This document shows, in pieces, positions 9,854 through 10,645 of a DNA stretch of 10,645 nucleotides. Location of the stretch: contig JABYQS010000957.1 of the NCBI GenBank assembly GCA_022592435.1, positions 1 through 10,645 on the forward strand, read 5' to 3'. A program made the position numbers and the translations under genes. The notes below the pieces were generated by a model that had not been told where the DNA came from, searched no databases, and worked only from the letters and a program-made list of their open reading frames with translations. How positions within the stretch are numbered: position 1 is the first letter of the stretch; the number at the start of each line of letters is the position of its first letter. Origin of the DNA: Cerioporus squamosus (taxonomy: Eukaryota; Basidiomycota; Agaricomycetes; Polyporales; Polyporaceae).

Positions 9854-10645
9854 ATGGACATGGACCCGAACGGACAGCATGTGCCCTCGACGCCCTCGTC
9901 GTCGCGCAAGCGGTCGCGCGAGAACGAGACCCCCAGCCAGAGACACAAGCGCGAGAAGGCTGCAGAACGGCAGCGCCGCAAGCGCGAGCGCGACCGCCAG
10001 GCAGGGCTGCAGAACATCCTCGCGCTCTCGCAGCAAGCCCAGGTGCCCCCGCCGCAGATCGAGGTCCCGCCCTCGCCCGCGCAGCAGCAGCAGCAGCTCC
10101 TGCCCGAACCACAGCCGATGCCGGAGTACAAGGGCGGGACCTCTCCCCCGAGGAGGCTGCGAAGCGGGAGCGCATCAGGGCCGCCGCGCGGGAGCGACAG
10201 CGCAAGCACCGCGCACTCGTCAAGGCCCGCAAGCTGCGCGAGCTCGGGCTCGACATGGGCAACGACATGCCCGCCCTCGACGAGTACGGCCGCATGTCCG
10301 CCGAGGGCCAGTACCCGCCCGTCATGCCCCACGAGCTGCCTCCACACCCCCACCCGCAGGCGCACCCGATACACGAGCCGCCGTTCCCCCAGGGCCAGCC
10401 CCTCGGCGGCCAGACGTTTGCGAGCACGCTGCTGCTGTCGTTCTCGTGTGCCCCGCTCCTCAAGCAGCACCTCCTCCGGACGCTCTCGATGACGAACGAG
10501 GAGCTTGCCTCGCTCGAGCCGATCATAGCGCAGGCGGGATCATTGGGATCAGCAGGTACGTCCCCTCCATGCCGTCGTTCCCGTCTTCTTTACCGACCTA
10601 CTGGCACCTGCAGCGACGCATGCACTACGCACAGGCGCAACATGC
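9854..10645 (+). CDS. Basic, Gln-rich, probably nuclear protein; partial, frame-broken
   Basis: Starts at the ATG at 9854 (G at +4) and runs off the right edge. Residues 18-49 form a strongly basic, helical block (RKRSRENE to KREKAAERQRRKRERDR) like a bZIP basic region but lacking its invariant Asn. A Pro/Gln-rich linker follows, with five Gln at 77-81. A second basic helix (EEAAKRERIRAAARERQRKH) comes next, then a C-terminal block with FASTLLLSFSCAPLLKQHLL and MTNEELASLEPIIA. An intron at 10556-10613 (58 nt, GTACGT to CTGCAG) leads to a last partial exon reading RRMHYAQAQH. I recall this arrangement from uncharacterised Agaricomycete proteins; DNA binding is inferred only. The frame breaks at about 10136-10138 (one base short) and about 10534-10538 (two bases short). 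No GT-AG intron with usual signals repairs the first break. Either sequence errors or a decayed copy. Confidence 0.75.
10082..10096 (+). repeat. (CAG)5 encoding polyglutamine
   Basis: Five perfect CAG codons encode Gln 77-81 of the basic protein. This is a short, potentially length-variable repeat within the low-complexity linker. Confidence 0.9.
10136..10138 (+). other. Frame break 1 in the basic-protein gene
   Basis: Upstream coding (ending MPEYKG) is in the frame of the ATG. Downstream coding (DLSPEEAAKRERIR) is in the frame one base earlier, so one base appears to be missing in GGGCGGGAC. All CAG/AAG acceptors upstream of the break keep the original frame, so splicing with ordinary signals does not resolve it. 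Confidence 0.75.
10534..10538 (+). other. Frame break 2 in the basic-protein gene
   Basis: The frame up to IIAQA changes, and the following bases read naturally as DHWDQQ only in another frame, which then splices in phase 0 to RRMHYAQAQH. Two bases (probably within a Trp codon) appear to be missing in GGCGGGATC. The flanking context GCGGGA is the same as at the first break. Confidence 0.6.

Noticed and set aside
10043..10155. Intron from GTGCCC at 10043 to a GAG acceptor at 10152 or 10155 to repair frame break 1
   Set aside because: It would need a rare GAG acceptor, a weak donor and removal of the Gln/Pro linker. All ordinary CAG/AAG acceptors preserve the original frame, so a missing base is simpler.
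9612..10526. 304-codon and 234-codon minus-strand frames
   Set aside because: Shadows of the plus-strand basic/Gln-rich gene; Arg/Ser/Ala/Gly-rich with no domain.

Overview
The window looks like nuclear DNA from a basidiomycete fungus, most likely an Agaricomycete (Polyporales-like; the order is my inference). The evidence is GC-rich coding sequence split by many 49-82 nt GT-AG introns with CTGAC/CTGAT-type branch sites, a close match to fungal adenylosuccinate synthetase, a MYND zinc-finger protein of the type that is abundant in mushroom-forming fungi, and a basic/poly-Q protein whose C-terminal block I recall from Agaricomycetes. There are no bacterial-type operons, Shine-Dalgarno sites or tRNAs.

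Layout. Positions 1-4545 are mostly anonymous. They hold short simple and inverted repeats, clusters of TTGCAAA-type words, several perfect GTRAGT splice donors and two weak candidates for small spliced orphan genes (1591-2073 and 3305-3756). No protein family is recognisable there. Positions 4546-6928 (minus strand) encode a five-exon, 707-codon MYND-domain protein with all eight zinc ligands. Its otherwise continuous third exon contains an in-frame TAG at 6178-6180. Positions 6929-7675 form a divergent promoter region. Positions 7676-9598 (plus strand) are a complete seven-exon adenylosuccinate synthetase gene (ADE12 type, 432 aa), with an unusually long 347-nt third intron that can be read as holding a frame-preserving 102-nt cassette exon. 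Positions 9599-9853 hold a short intergenic region with a TATA box. From 9854 to the right edge lies the 5' part of a gene for a basic, glutamine-rich, probably nuclear protein, whose reading frame is broken twice by apparent small deletions.

How the parts relate. Only ADE12 has a definite metabolic role: the first committed step from IMP to AMP. The MYND gene is divergent from it and the basic-protein gene follows it in tandem, but nothing in the sequence shows that the three act in one pathway. The most notable result is that both neighbours of a perfectly intact ADE12 carry apparent lesions (one nonsense codon, two small deletions). These are either sequencing or assembly errors, or real allele decay. 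I see no convincing new mobile, defence or biosynthetic system.
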